Positions 9,121 through 17,456 of a stretch of DNA of 64,000 nt are shown here, piece by piece (position 1 is the first letter of the stretch; each line of letters opens with the position of its first letter). The stretch comes from Cupriavidus sp. WKF15 (GTDB lineage: Bacteria; Pseudomonadota; Gammaproteobacteria; Burkholderiales; Burkholderiaceae). The DNA is taken from NCBI RefSeq assembly GCF_029278605.1, contig NZ_CP119573.1:1860001-1924000 (forward strand), in the 5' to 3' direction. The notes beneath the pieces are model-generated. The model was given only the letters and a program-made list of their open reading frames with translations, had not been told where the DNA came from and did no database searches. The position numbers and the translations under genes were made by a program.

Positions 9121-10292
9121 TTGGAGAGACGTTTGCATGTTTCGCTGAGAGTTGCGCAGACCCGTTCCACGTCGGTGGCTTGCATGGCAGGGAAGAGCGG
9201 CAGCGTGACGATGCCGCGCCCGATGCGCTCGGCGTGCGGCAGCATGCCTTCGCGCCAGCCGAGGGAACGGTAATAGGTGAAAAGGTGAATCGGGGGATAG
9301 TGCACGCCGGTGCCGATGCCGCGCTCGCGCATGGCCTGCATGACGTTGTGGCGCGCATGCTGCGGGCCGCCTTCCAGGCGCTCCGTGGGCAGCACGACCT
9401 GGAACATGTGCCAGTTGGTGGTGGCCTGATTCGGATCCAGCGGCAGCGGCAGTTCAATGCCCAGCTCGGCCAGTCCTGCGTCGGCGGCGCAACGGAAATA
9501 GGTTTCGGCCAGTTCCGCGCGGCGCGCGGTAATACCATCCAGCTTGGCCAGCTGCGCCAGGCCGATCGCGGCATTCACGTCGGTCAGGTTGAACTTGCCC
9601 CCGGGCTCTTCCACGTCCATGCCGTCCATGCCGGAGCGGATCACGCCCTGCAGGCGCAGGCGCTCGGCGCGCACGGCTTCCTCGGGCGTATTCATCACCA
9701 GGCAGCCGCCTTCGACGCTGGTGATGTTCTTGTTGGCCTGGAAGCTGAAGCTGACCAGGTCGCCAAACGCGCCGATGCGCTTGCCCTGCCAGCGCGAATC
9801 GATGGCCTGGGCGGCATCTTCGATCACGCGCAGCCTGTGCTTTGAGGCGATCGCGTAGAGCCGCTCCATGTCGACGGGCAGGCCCGACAGGTACACCGGC
9901 ATGATCGCGCGCGTGCGCGGCGTGATGGCCGCTTCCACGGCGTCCAGGTCGATGTTGCGGGTGCGCGGGTCGATGTCGACGAACACCGGCTTTGCGCCGA
10001 CCGCCAGCACCACGTTGGCAGTGGCGACCCACGTGATCGGCGTGGTGATGACTTCATCGCCAGGCCCGATATCCGCGATGCGCAGGGCGATCTCCATCGT
10101 CGCCGAGCCATTGGCGAAGGTGCGCACGGGGCGCCCGCCGAAGAGCTGGGACAGCGCGTCCTCGAACGCCTGCATCTTCGGGCCGGAGGTGATCCAGCCG
10201 GATGCGAGCACCTTGCCGACTTCGGCAATGGTGTCGGCGTCGATCTCGGGCCGGACGAAGGGAAGGAATTCGGAAGCGGCGGTAGCGGTCAT
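9117..10292 (-). CDS. arnB: UDP-4-amino-4-deoxy-L-arabinose--oxoglutarate aminotransferase ArnB
   Basis: A 391-residue PLP enzyme of the DegT/DnrJ/EryC1 family. It transfers an amino group from glutamate to UDP-4-keto-pentose, giving UDP-Ara4N. The Schiff-base lysine is K188 in SFQANKNITSVEGG; FANGSATMEIAL binds the cofactor phosphate and EDAAQAID carries the Asp that pairs with the pyridine nitrogen. Length is close to E. coli ArnB. It starts 43 bp after the flippase-like gene, the largest gap in the operon, and its stop overlaps the arnC start. Everything needed for activity seems intact. Confidence 0.95.
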   Translation of the reverse strand: MTATAASEFLPFVRPEIDADTIAEVGKVLASGWITSGPKMQAFEDALSQLFGGRPVRTFANGSATMEIALRIADIGPGDEVITTPITWVATANVVLAVGAKPVFVDIDPRTRNIDLDAVEAAITPRTRAIMPVYLSGLPVDMERLYAIASKHRLRVIEDAAQAIDSRWQGKRIGAFGDLVSFSFQANKNITSVEGGCLVMNTPEEAVRAERLRLQGVIRSGMDGMDVEEPGGKFNLTDVNAAIGLAQLAKLDGITARRAELAETYFRCAADAGLAELGIELPLPLDPNQATTNWHMFQVVLPTERLEGGPQHARHNVMQAMRERGIGTGVHYPPIHLFTYYRSLGWREGMLPHAERIGRGIVTLPLFPAMQATDVERVCATLSETCKRLSK

Positions 10293-10335
10293 CGGGAAGC
10301 TTGCCAGTAGAAGTGCAGCACAGTTGGGCGCCGGT

Positions 10336-10707
10336 TCACGAGCGCGCGATCAGGAACACGCCGGCCAGGATCAGCAGGATGCCGCACACGCGCAGCGGTC
10401 CGATCATCTCGCCGAACAGCCACCATGCGGCCAGCGCATTCACCACATAGCCGAGCGAGAGCATGGGATAGGCGATCGACACGTCCACGCGCGACAGCCC
10501 GACGATCCACACGCCTACGCTGACGACATAGAGCGTCAGCCCGGCCAGCACCGGCCACTGCGTCAGCACGCGCAGTGCCGTCACCAGCAGCGTGCTGCGT
10601 TCGATGGTGATGGCGCCGACGGCGTTGACGCCGGCCTTGAGCAGCAGTTGCGCGGCGGCGTTGAGCAGTACGCCGGTAAAGATAAAGGCAAAAGTCGATA
10701 GCGTCAT
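10336..10707 (-). CDS. Small EamA/SMR-type membrane protein, likely Ara4N-phosphoundecaprenol flippase subunit (ArnE/F-like)
   Basis: A 123-residue protein with four predicted membrane helices and the DMT/SMR look of ArnE and ArnF, which flip undecaprenyl-phosphate-Ara4N to the periplasmic face. The ATG at 10707 lies 10 bp after the arnT stop; an upstream in-frame ATG at 10770 would overlap arnT and was rejected. The conserved small-residue helices and the C-terminal GILLILAGVFLIARS fit SMR-type subunits. Enterobacteria use two paralogues (ArnE plus ArnF); only one is visible here, so it may act as a homodimer or with a partner elsewhere. Whether it corresponds to ArnE or ArnF cannot be decided by eye. 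Confidence 0.8.
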   Translation of the reverse strand: MTLSTFAFIFTGVLLNAAAQLLLKAGVNAVGAITIERSTLLVTALRVLTQWPVLAGLTLYVVSVGVWIVGLSRVDVSIAYPMLSLGYVVNALAAWWLFGEMIGPLRVCGILLILAGVFLIARS

Positions 10708-10717
10708 GGCGCCGGGT

Positions 10718-12439
10718 TCAGTCCTTGGAAGATTGCGGCCGGGCCTGTGCCGGCAGCGGGAAATTGGCAACGACGATGCGGCGCTTGTCTTCGGCGACCG
10801 TGCGCATCGGCACGCCGCGCGCGCTCAGGTCCTGGAACGTGTCGGCCGACATGATGGCGATGGCGTGCGGACCCTGTTTCCAGCGTTCGACAAACGCGTC
10901 GACGGTCGGAATCCATTTCTGCGGCTCCTGGCCGACACCGAACTCCAGCTCGTCGGGGTGCTCCACGAGGATGGTAGTCCGGCGCAGGTAGAACGGCAGG
11001 GTGTGGTCCAGCAGGCGCACGCTGTAGACCGGCATGTCGGGCGTCAGCACCGCGCTGATCGCGGGCACGAGGTCGGCGCCGGAAGCCGGGCGGCCCATGG
11101 CTTCATGCCCGCGCAAGGCCAGTGTCGCGCACAGGAACATGGCCACAGCATAAGCGACGATGCTGGGGAATACGCCACGCGCACGCATCAGGTGACGGGC
11201 GAGCAACGCACCGGCGAGCATGCAGGCAAAGGCCAGGCCGATCCACAGCGCGAATTCGCGGTAGACCGCATTGGGCGTGCTGGGCTTGTCGAGCGTTGCC
11301 AGGTAAGGGCTGGCCAGCAAGCCGAGAATGGCCAGCACCAGCATGAAGTTCACCTGCCGCCGCCATGAGCGCTCGGTGGTGGTGTCGAGCGCCACGCCAG
11401 CCAGGATGCCCAGCGCCGGGAAGATCGGCACGATATAGCCCGGCAGCTTCGAGCCCGACAGGCTGAAGAAGACGAAGATGGCAATGGCCCAGATGGCGGC
11501 GAGCAGCGCCGGCTGGAACGGCCGCGGGGCACTGCCGCGTGCCACGCCGGCGCGTTCGCGCACGGCCTGCCACATGCCCGGGAAGGCGCCCAGCCATGGC
11601 AGGAAGCCCGCGACCAGCAGCGGCACGAAGTACCACAGCGGGCCCTTGCGCGAATGCACCGTGGAGGTGTAGCGCTGCCAGTGCTCGTGAATGAAGAAGA
11701 AGTTCAGGAATTCGGAGTTGCGCTCGGACACCAGCCAGAACCAGGGCACGGTGACCACGAGCATCAGCGCGATGCCGGCCACCAGATGCAGGCGGCCCCA
11801 CAGGCCGAAGTCGCGCGTGACGAGCGTATAGACCACCAGCACCAGCCCGGGCAGGGCAATGCCAACCAGGCCCTTGGTCAGGATGGCCACGCCCATGGCG
11901 ACCCAGCACGCCAGCATCCAGTTGCGGCGGGCCGCCGGCGTGGCTTCGGGGTGCTGGGCCAGCAGCATGAAGGCGAGCACGCAGGCCATCGCGCCCGACA
12001 GCGTCATGTCCAGCGAATTGAAATGCGCCGCCACGTTCCACATCGGCGCGGCGACCAGCACCAGCCCCGTCAGCAGGGCCGCGCGCGCGCCAAACCAGCG
12101 GTGCGCGGCGAGCATCGAAACCAGCAGGCCGATGGCGCCGGACAGCGCCACGCACAACCGCGCCTGCCAGTCCCCAATGCCGAACAGCGTATAGGACAGC
12201 GCGGTCACCCAGAGATGGAAGGGCGGTTTTTCGAAGTACTTGAGCGACTGGTAGCGAATCGTCACCCAGTCGCCGCTGACGAACATCTCGCGGGCAATTT
12301 CGGCGTAGCGGCCTTCGTCCGAGCGCAGCAAGTGGCGCATCTCGAGCGAGCCGAACCAGACCAGCAGGATGCCGATGCTGATCAGGGCGATCACGCCAAC
12401 TGACAGACCGGCATAGCGCGAGGTCGATGTACTACGCAT
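10718..12439 (-). CDS. arnT: Undecaprenyl phosphate-alpha-Ara4N transferase ArnT (GT-C family)
   Basis: A 573-residue integral membrane glycosyltransferase (PMT/GT83 type) that attaches Ara4N to lipid A phosphates on the outer face of the inner membrane, reducing binding of cationic peptides and polymyxin. The first periplasmic loop has the family acidic pair D41-E42 in LRSDEGRYAEIAREM; about a dozen hydrophobic helices follow and the last ~110 residues form a soluble periplasmic tail. The ORF can be extended to 12829, but the ATG at 12439 has GGAG 6 bases upstream and gives a length like E. coli ArnT (about 550). It is the first gene of the leftward arn operon. The 295 bp upstream should hold the promoter; I saw no clear PmrA-type direct repeat there. 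Confidence 0.93.
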   Translation of the reverse strand: MRSTSTSRYAGLSVGVIALISIGILLVWFGSLEMRHLLRSDEGRYAEIAREMFVSGDWVTIRYQSLKYFEKPPFHLWVTALSYTLFGIGDWQARLCVALSGAIGLLVSMLAAHRWFGARAALLTGLVLVAAPMWNVAAHFNSLDMTLSGAMACVLAFMLLAQHPEATPAARRNWMLACWVAMGVAILTKGLVGIALPGLVLVVYTLVTRDFGLWGRLHLVAGIALMLVVTVPWFWLVSERNSEFLNFFFIHEHWQRYTSTVHSRKGPLWYFVPLLVAGFLPWLGAFPGMWQAVRERAGVARGSAPRPFQPALLAAIWAIAIFVFFSLSGSKLPGYIVPIFPALGILAGVALDTTTERSWRRQVNFMLVLAILGLLASPYLATLDKPSTPNAVYREFALWIGLAFACMLAGALLARHLMRARGVFPSIVAYAVAMFLCATLALRGHEAMGRPASGADLVPAISAVLTPDMPVYSVRLLDHTLPFYLRRTTILVEHPDELEFGVGQEPQKWIPTVDAFVERWKQGPHAIAIMSADTFQDLSARGVPMRTVAEDKRRIVVANFPLPAQARPQSSKD

Positions 12440-12734
12440 AGAACTCCATGGAATTGTCGACGGATGAATGGCTGGCATCGCGTGGCGCGACAGGCAGAAC
12501 CGACCGCAACTGGGATACCGGGCATGGCGGGAAGCCGTCACAACGCTTGCGGCCGGTCCCCGGTGGACAAGGCAAGCCGTCAGGCCAGTTTTTGACCTGC
12601 TTTGTGATTCAAGCGTACCTTTTCCCCGGTGCTCCGAGCGTCCCTCTCGCGGGCGGCAATGGTAGCACGGGTGAGGCACCCGTCCTGATTTCGGGTGGCC
12701 GGTGACCGCCCCGTGGGCAACCGTTCTGCCGAAG

Positions 12735-13295
12735 TCAGGCTGGCTGGGAAATTGCACCCGGCCGCACGCTGCGCAGCCGCAGCGCAACCCCCAGGAGCAG
12801 GATGCCGCACACGATGGCCCAGGACCCAATCAGCCAGAGCACGGCGAGCGCACCGGCCAATGGCCGCCACAGCACCATGAAGGCGAAGGCGATGCTGACC
12901 AGCCCGGTCAGGATCAGCCACCACTCGTTGGGGATCTCCTTGCGCAGGCGCACGGCTGCGACAATCTGCAGCACGCCCGTGGCCAGCGTCCATGCCGCGA
13001 TATAGATCAGCAGGGACAACGCCGTGATGGTCGGGCTCAGCCAGGTGAGCGCACCGACGCCCAGGCCCAGCAGGCCCTGCAGCGCCAGGATCCAGCGGTC
13101 GCTGCTTTCGCGCTGCTTGCCGGAGATCGCCATCAGCAGGGCCATCAGGCCGTCGGCCGCCGTAAATGCGCCGAAGAGGATGATCAGCGCGGCCAGCGTG
13201 GCGATCGGGGCAAAGAACGCGCAAATGCCGAAAACCAGCGCCAGCAGACCGCGCAATGCGATCACCCACCATAATTTCGCGTAGTACTGAAGCAT
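12735..13295 (-). CDS. HdeD/DUF308 family membrane protein
   Basis: A 186-residue protein with six hydrophobic helices in three similar pairs, the pattern of the HdeD (DUF308) acid-resistance membrane family. Typical strings are WWVIALRGLLALVFGICAF at the start and GILLLGVALRLRSVRPG near the end. The start at 13295 follows AGGAG with a 6-base spacer; the longer ORF from 13400 has non-membrane, low-quality sequence before it. It is transcribed in the same direction as arnT but separated from it by about 300 bp, so it is probably its own unit. In E. coli HdeD helps acid resistance at high cell density; the role here is unknown. Confidence 0.85.
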   Translation of the reverse strand: MLQYYAKLWWVIALRGLLALVFGICAFFAPIATLAALIILFGAFTAADGLMALLMAISGKQRESSDRWILALQGLLGLGVGALTWLSPTITALSLLIYIAAWTLATGVLQIVAAVRLRKEIPNEWWLILTGLVSIAFAFMVLWRPLAGALAVLWLIGSWAIVCGILLLGVALRLRSVRPGAISQPA

Positions 13296-13455
13296 GGGAT
13301 CTCCTGCGAGGTATCGGGGACGCCAGCCAGGACCGGCCTCCGAAAGCACGGCGAGACAGTGCACGGGAAACGCGCTAACTTTGGAACAGGCCGATTGCAA
13401 GCCTGATCCAGTCGCGGCCGGATCGGGCGCAAGATCATTCTAGACAGGGATTCAT

Positions 13456-14337
13456 GTGAAGACAAAGGCGCAGCATTTCCGGCGAAACGGCGCTGCGGGC
13501 GTGCTGGCACTACTGCTGGCCAGCGTTGCCTGGGCCCAGCAGCGGTCCGATTCGCATCCGGGCCCCACGGCGCCCGGGGCTTCCGCGCCGCCATCGGCTG
13601 GCGCCGTGCTCTGCGACGCGCCCTGGTTCCGCTCGGGTTCGCACGTGCAGATGGAGGGGGACGGTGCGCTGCCGATGTCGATCACCATGACATTGCGCGA
13701 TGTCGGGCGCAGTGCCCACGGGTGCCGCGCACAACTCGAGGTGAACTCCAAATCGGCCATGTCGGCGCTGATGGGGCCGCCCGTCATCATGGACCAGGTG
13801 CACCAGGTCAATATCGACCGGCGCACGCCCGCGGACCAGACCAGCATCGAAAGCCAGCACGCCGTTATCAATGCCCGTGCGCGCTACGCGCGCATGTATG
13901 GCGAGGCGGCGTTCAAGGGTAGCGGGGTGTTCAACTATGCCGGCATGAACCTGCGCGAAGGGACCACGCTGGAGGGCGAGACGTTCGAATCGAGCCTGTC
14001 GCTGAAGGTCTATCCGCTCGGTTCGGACGAGGTGGTCAGCACCATGCGCGCGCTGCACGCCTCCATCCATATCAGCTCGCGCCAGGTCGGCCGCCGGCAG
14101 ATGATCGATACCGTCATGGGCCGAAAGGAATGCCTGCCGATTACCTATGACAAGCGCACGTCCCTCGGGCCGCTGCTGGTCGGTGAAGAAGTCGTGCAGG
14201 TCGAACCTTCGGTCATGCATATCACCGACTGGTATTGCCCGGCCGAGGCTTTCGTGCTGCGGACGGAGGTCAGGCAGGACGGGAAAGTGCAGCGCATCGA
14301 CGTGACGGCGCTGGAGCAGGATACGCAAGCGCCGTAG
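13456..14337 (+). CDS. Secreted protein of unknown function
   Basis: A 293-residue protein starting at GTG (13456). It has an N-terminal signal peptide (basic MKTKAQHFRRN, hydrophobic core, likely cleavage after VAWA), then a proline/alanine linker, then a beta-rich domain with four Cys that could pair. No family recognised. The domain carries SLSLKVYPLGSDEVVSTM and a C-terminal section ending DVTALEQDTQAP. It is probably periplasmic. It is convergent with the repeat protein at 14426 and they share the bidirectional terminator at 14380. A signal peptide and consistent codon use make it a real gene, but nothing in it or around it gives a function. Confidence 0.75.
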   Translation: MKTKAQHFRRNGAAGVLALLLASVAWAQQRSDSHPGPTAPGASAPPSAGAVLCDAPWFRSGSHVQMEGDGALPMSITMTLRDVGRSAHGCRAQLEVNSKSAMSALMGPPVIMDQVHQVNIDRRTPADQTSIESQHAVINARARYARMYGEAAFKGSGVFNYAGMNLREGTTLEGETFESSLSLKVYPLGSDEVVSTMRALHASIHISSRQVGRRQMIDTVMGRKECLPITYDKRTSLGPLLVGEEVVQVEPSVMHITDWYCPAEAFVLRTEVRQDGKVQRIDVTALEQDTQAP

Positions 14338-14379
14338 ATCCCCATCGGCAGGCTTCCGGCGCTGATCCCCGAAATGCAA

Positions 14380-14405
14380 AAAGCCCGTGCACACGCACGG
14401 GCTTT
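14380..14405. terminator. Bidirectional rho-independent terminator
   Basis: An 11-bp perfect stem (AAAGCCCGTGC / GCACGGGCTTT) with a 4-base loop, A-rich on the left and T-rich on the right, so it can end transcription from both the gene at 13456-14337 and the convergent gene at 14426-14728. Confidence 0.9.
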
Positions 14406-14425
14406 CTTGCATGGCTGGCCGGGTA

Positions 14426-14728
14426 TCAGCTGGCCGCCGGCGCCGAAGCGGCCTTCTTCTTGCTCTTCTTGGACTTCGACTTGGCCGGTTTCTTGGCTTC
14501 CGGGGCCGAGGCGTCGGTCAGGTCGCTGCGGGTGCTCTTGTTGGCGCCCTGGCTGTACGGGTCGAACTTGTCGCCGGTCTTGGCGCCCTCGGTGTACGGG
14601 TCGAATTTCTGACCGGACTTGGCGCCCTGCGTATACGGGTCGAACTTCTTGCCGCCGGTTTGCGCGTGGGCGGCCACAGCAGCCGTGCCCAATGCGAGCG
14701 CGATCGCGGTCGCAACGAACTTGTTCAT
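14426..14728 (-). CDS. Secreted KFDPY-repeat protein with lysine-rich tail
   Basis: A 100-residue protein with a clear signal peptide (cleavage likely after AHA, residue 22). Then come three near-identical 13-residue repeats: KFDPYTQGAK, KFDPYTEGAK and KFDPYSQGAN, each preceded by a small linker (about residues 28-64). The C-terminal third is Ala/Lys/Ser-rich (KPAKSKSKKSKKKAASAP), similar in composition to histone-H1-like or nucleic-acid or surface binding tails. No family recognised. The repeats are also visible in the DNA, so copy number may vary between strains. Good GGAG-type site upstream (AGGAGAAATC). Probably periplasmic or surface-associated; the function cannot be told from sequence. 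Confidence 0.8.
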   Translation of the reverse strand: MNKFVATAIALALGTAAVAAHAQTGGKKFDPYTQGAKSGQKFDPYTEGAKTGDKFDPYSQGANKSTRSDLTDASAPEAKKPAKSKSKKSKKKAASAPAAS

Positions 14729-14919
14729 GATTTCTCCTGAGTCCTGCCTGGTTATGCCACCCCGTCGGGCGGTTCTTCGCGGTTGCTCCTCTGGCGGGAG
14801 CGACCGGTTTCAGTGTCGCCAAGCTCCTGTCGGGCTGTCAACTTGGGGGCTACCCGGCGGTAGGTCTTATGGAAATCATGGATTGCCACATCAGGCGGCC
14901 TGAGCCTGATACGTTGACA

Positions 14920-15840
14920 TCACTCCGTCGCCGTGTCGGACGGGTGCTTCCAGGCTTCCCGCACCTGGTTCGACGGGGCCAGGGCGAGGTTGATGCGGCG
15001 GCTGCCGATGGGCTGCTGGAACCAGTGCTTCTGCAGCGACGCGATGTCCTGGCCCGCGAAGGTGGTGGCCAGCGTCTGGTCCACGAACTGTTTCCATTCG
15101 GGGTCGGCTTTCGACATCATCAGCGCGTTCTGCTCCGTCGAAAGGGCCGGACCGACGATCACATACTGGGACGGGTCCTTGGCGCGCGCGCGCAGGCCCG
15201 CCAGCAGGACATCGTCCATCACGAAGGCCTGCGCGCGGCCCGATTCCAGCAGCAGGAACGATTCGCCATGATCCTTGGCGTAGATGTCGCGGTAACCATA
15301 CTGTTGCTTCAGGCGGCGCACATGGCGGTCGCCGGTGGAACCGGCGCTGGTGACCACGGTCTTGCCGCGCAGGTCCGCGAAGGACTGGATGCCGGAATCC
15401 GCGCGCACCAGCATGCGCACGGTCGACACATAGTGCGACACGCTGAAGGCCACCTGCTTCTGACGTTCCAGCGAGTTGGTGTTGGGCGCGCAGTCCAGGT
15501 CCACCAGGCCATTGGTCATTGCCGGGAAGCGGTTCTGCGGCGTGAGCGGCATCCAGCGTACCTTGATGTCCTTCAGGCCCAGTTTCTGGCGGGCTGCCTC
15601 GGCGACGCGCAGGCACAGGTCGACGGCATAGCCGGCCGGCTGGTCCTTGTCATCGGCAAACGAGAACGGCAGCGCGGATTCGCGATAGCCGAGCACGATG
15701 GTGCCGCTGTCGCGGATCTTGTCCAGCACCGGGCTCTGGGCGTGGGCGCCAAGCGGAGACAGCGCGGCCAGGGACAGCATCAGGGCCGCCAGGGAACGGA
15801 ATAGCTTGCGACGGGAAGCGAACGATTGGATGGACAGCAT
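14920..15840 (-). CDS. Amino-acid ABC transporter substrate-binding protein (GltI/family 3)
   Basis: A 306-residue periplasmic binding protein of solute-binding family 3. The signal peptide ends around GAHA. The mature start SPVLDKIRDSGTIVLGYRES is the standard opening of glutamate/aspartate-type binding proteins, followed by the ligand-site Arg/Asp regions (SAGSTGDRHVRRL, FVMDDVLLAG). Closest in appearance to E. coli GltI (glutamate/aspartate). No permease or ATPase gene is next to it, so it must work with components encoded elsewhere. The ATG at 15840 is preceded by about 250 bp of non-coding DNA shared with the divergent acyltransferase gene. Confidence 0.88.
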   Translation of the reverse strand: MLSIQSFASRRKLFRSLAALMLSLAALSPLGAHAQSPVLDKIRDSGTIVLGYRESALPFSFADDKDQPAGYAVDLCLRVAEAARQKLGLKDIKVRWMPLTPQNRFPAMTNGLVDLDCAPNTNSLERQKQVAFSVSHYVSTVRMLVRADSGIQSFADLRGKTVVTSAGSTGDRHVRRLKQQYGYRDIYAKDHGESFLLLESGRAQAFVMDDVLLAGLRARAKDPSQYVIVGPALSTEQNALMMSKADPEWKQFVDQTLATTFAGQDIASLQKHWFQQPIGSRRINLALAPSNQVREAWKHPSDTATE

Positions 15841-16091
15841 GTGGAAGGCAGGCGGGGCGCAGTGACGCCAGTTGCAGCAAAGGTGTGAGGGTATACCCGG
15901 AACTGGCGCACGAGAAGGACAACTTTGTCATAAGCAAATGCCTTGTCGGCAAGACAAGCGCTCGCCGCCCCGGAAACGGCACATGCTGGTGATTTGTGTA
16001 ACGATTACGCATTTTGTGACAAATAAGGCGCAAACAGTGCTCGAGATGGGGGTAAAATCGCGCCCATCGCATTTGTAACGTTCTTATAACA

Positions 16092-17180
16092 ATGAGCCCC
16101 CGTCCTTCGCGCCTGGCGTGCATAGACGCCCTCAAGGCGGTCAGTTCGCAACTGATCGTGCTCCATCACCTGGCGTTCTACGGCCCCATGTCCGACGCAG
16201 CCTATTCGCTGGCGCCGGACGCGCTGGACTGGCTGTCGCAGTACGCCCGCATTGCGGTGCAGGTATTCCTGGTCGTCAGCGGCTTCCTGGCGGCACGCAG
16301 CCTTGCGCCCGAGGGACGGCTGACTCTCCGGCAGCATCCGCTGGCAGCGGTCTGGCGCCGCTACCAGAAGCTGGTCACGCCTTATGCCGCGGCGATATTG
16401 CTGAGCATCGCGGGCGCGGCCATCGCGCGTACCTGGATGGTCCACGAGTCGATTCCCGCGCCGCCGCACCTGATGCAATTCCTTGCCCATGTGCTGCTGC
16501 TGCATAACGTGCTGGATGTCGATGCCTTGTCCGCAGGAGTCTGGTATGTGGCGATCGACCTGCAGTTGTTTGCCCTGCTGGTGACGGCGCTATGGCTGGC
16601 GCGCGGGGTTTCGGGCCAGGGTGCGCAAGCGGGCGTCGTGCTGGTGTCGGCGCTGGCGGTGGCATCGCTGTTCTGGTTCAACCGCGATGCCGGATGGGAC
16701 ATCTGGGCGGTGTACTTCTTCGGCGCCTATGGCATGGGCACGCTGGCTTACTGGGCGTCCAACGCCGACCGCTCGGCCATTCCGCTGCTGCTGCTTGGGG
16801 CGCTCGGGCTGGCAGCGCTGATCGTCGATTTCCGGCTGCGGATCGCCGTCGCGCTGGCGACGGCCCTGCTGCTGGCGGTGGCCAGGCGCGGGGGCTGGCT
16901 CGAAAGCTGGCCGCGCGCGGCGGTGGTGGGCTTCTTCGGCCGCATCTCTTATTCCGTGTTCCTGGTGCATTTCCCGGTCTGCCTCATCGTGAACGCGGTG
17001 GTGTCGCACTTCGCGCCGGGCAGCCCGGTGCTCAATGCAATGGGCATGGTGTTCGCCTGGCTGGCGAGCAATGTTGCCGGGACCTTGTTCCACCGCTACG
17101 TAGAAAGCACCAACCCGTTCGCCGCGTTGCGAGCACTGCTGGCAGGCGGGCGCCGCAGCGCAGGGGAATCAACGACGTAA
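16092..17180 (+). CDS. Acyltransferase-3 family membrane protein (OafA/YrhL type)
   Basis: A 362-residue integral membrane acyltransferase with about ten helices. The family His is in LIVLHHLAFYGP near the N-terminus, and RISYSVFLVHFPVCL near the C-terminus is the other signature of this family. Such enzymes O-acylate extracytoplasmic sugars (O-antigen, peptidoglycan or exopolysaccharide) from a cytoplasmic acyl donor. No C-terminal SGNH domain is present. There is no sugar-synthesis neighbour, so the substrate is unknown. The ribosome site before the ATG at 16092 is weak. A terminator lies 50 bp downstream. Confidence 0.85.
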   Translation: MSPRPSRLACIDALKAVSSQLIVLHHLAFYGPMSDAAYSLAPDALDWLSQYARIAVQVFLVVSGFLAARSLAPEGRLTLRQHPLAAVWRRYQKLVTPYAAAILLSIAGAAIARTWMVHESIPAPPHLMQFLAHVLLLHNVLDVDALSAGVWYVAIDLQLFALLVTALWLARGVSGQGAQAGVVLVSALAVASLFWFNRDAGWDIWAVYFFGAYGMGTLAYWASNADRSAIPLLLLGALGLAALIVDFRLRIAVALATALLLAVARRGGWLESWPRAAVVGFFGRISYSVFLVHFPVCLIVNAVVSHFAPGSPVLNAMGMVFAWLASNVAGTLFHRYVESTNPFAALRALLAGGRRSAGESTT

Positions 17181-17233
17181 GCGAATCCGGGCCGCCCGAG
17201 CGTGCAATCCGGCGCAAAGCGGCTGAGGACATG

Positions 17234-17269
17234 AGCGGCACGTGGCCAACCCGGCCCGTGCCGCTTTTT
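17234..17269 (+). terminator. Rho-independent terminator after the acyltransferase gene
   Basis: A 9-bp stem (AGCGGCACG / CGTGCCGCT) with a 14-base loop, followed directly by a run of T. It separates the acyltransferase gene from the pyrimidine cluster. Confidence 0.85.
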
Positions 17270-17412
17270 CGTGGTGCGCATGCACCACGAGCGCCAGAGG
17301 CGTGCGACGCCTCAGTGCAAATGGGGCGCCGTTGCCTCCGTGCGACGACCCACATGGCCCGGAAATGGGCATTGGGCGATGGCACAGAGATTGCCTAGTA
17401 TGGAATCGTAAA

Positions 17413-17430
17413 CCTGACCGTTTGGTCAGG
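17413..17430. promoter_or_regulatory. Candidate RutR-type operator
   Basis: A perfect palindrome, CCTGACC-GTTT-GGTCAGG, 27 bp before the first gene of the pyrimidine cluster. Its inner 16 bases match 12 of the 14 fixed positions of the E. coli RutR site (TTGACCAnnTGGTCAA). A RutR-like repressor is encoded at 20796-21497 in the same cluster. By position, binding would block transcription of the whole cluster, with uracil as the likely releasing signal (inference). Confidence 0.75.
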
Positions 17431-17456
17431 ATTCCATCACGGAATCGAGGGCTCTC

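Noticed and set aside
12440..12734. Possible PmrA or PhoP box before arnT
   Set aside because: No convincing direct repeat with correct spacing was found by eye on either strand.
14500..14660. Short direct repeats that could be read as a CRISPR-like array
   Set aside because: They encode the KFDPY protein repeats in frame; there are no unique spacers of uniform length and no cas genes.
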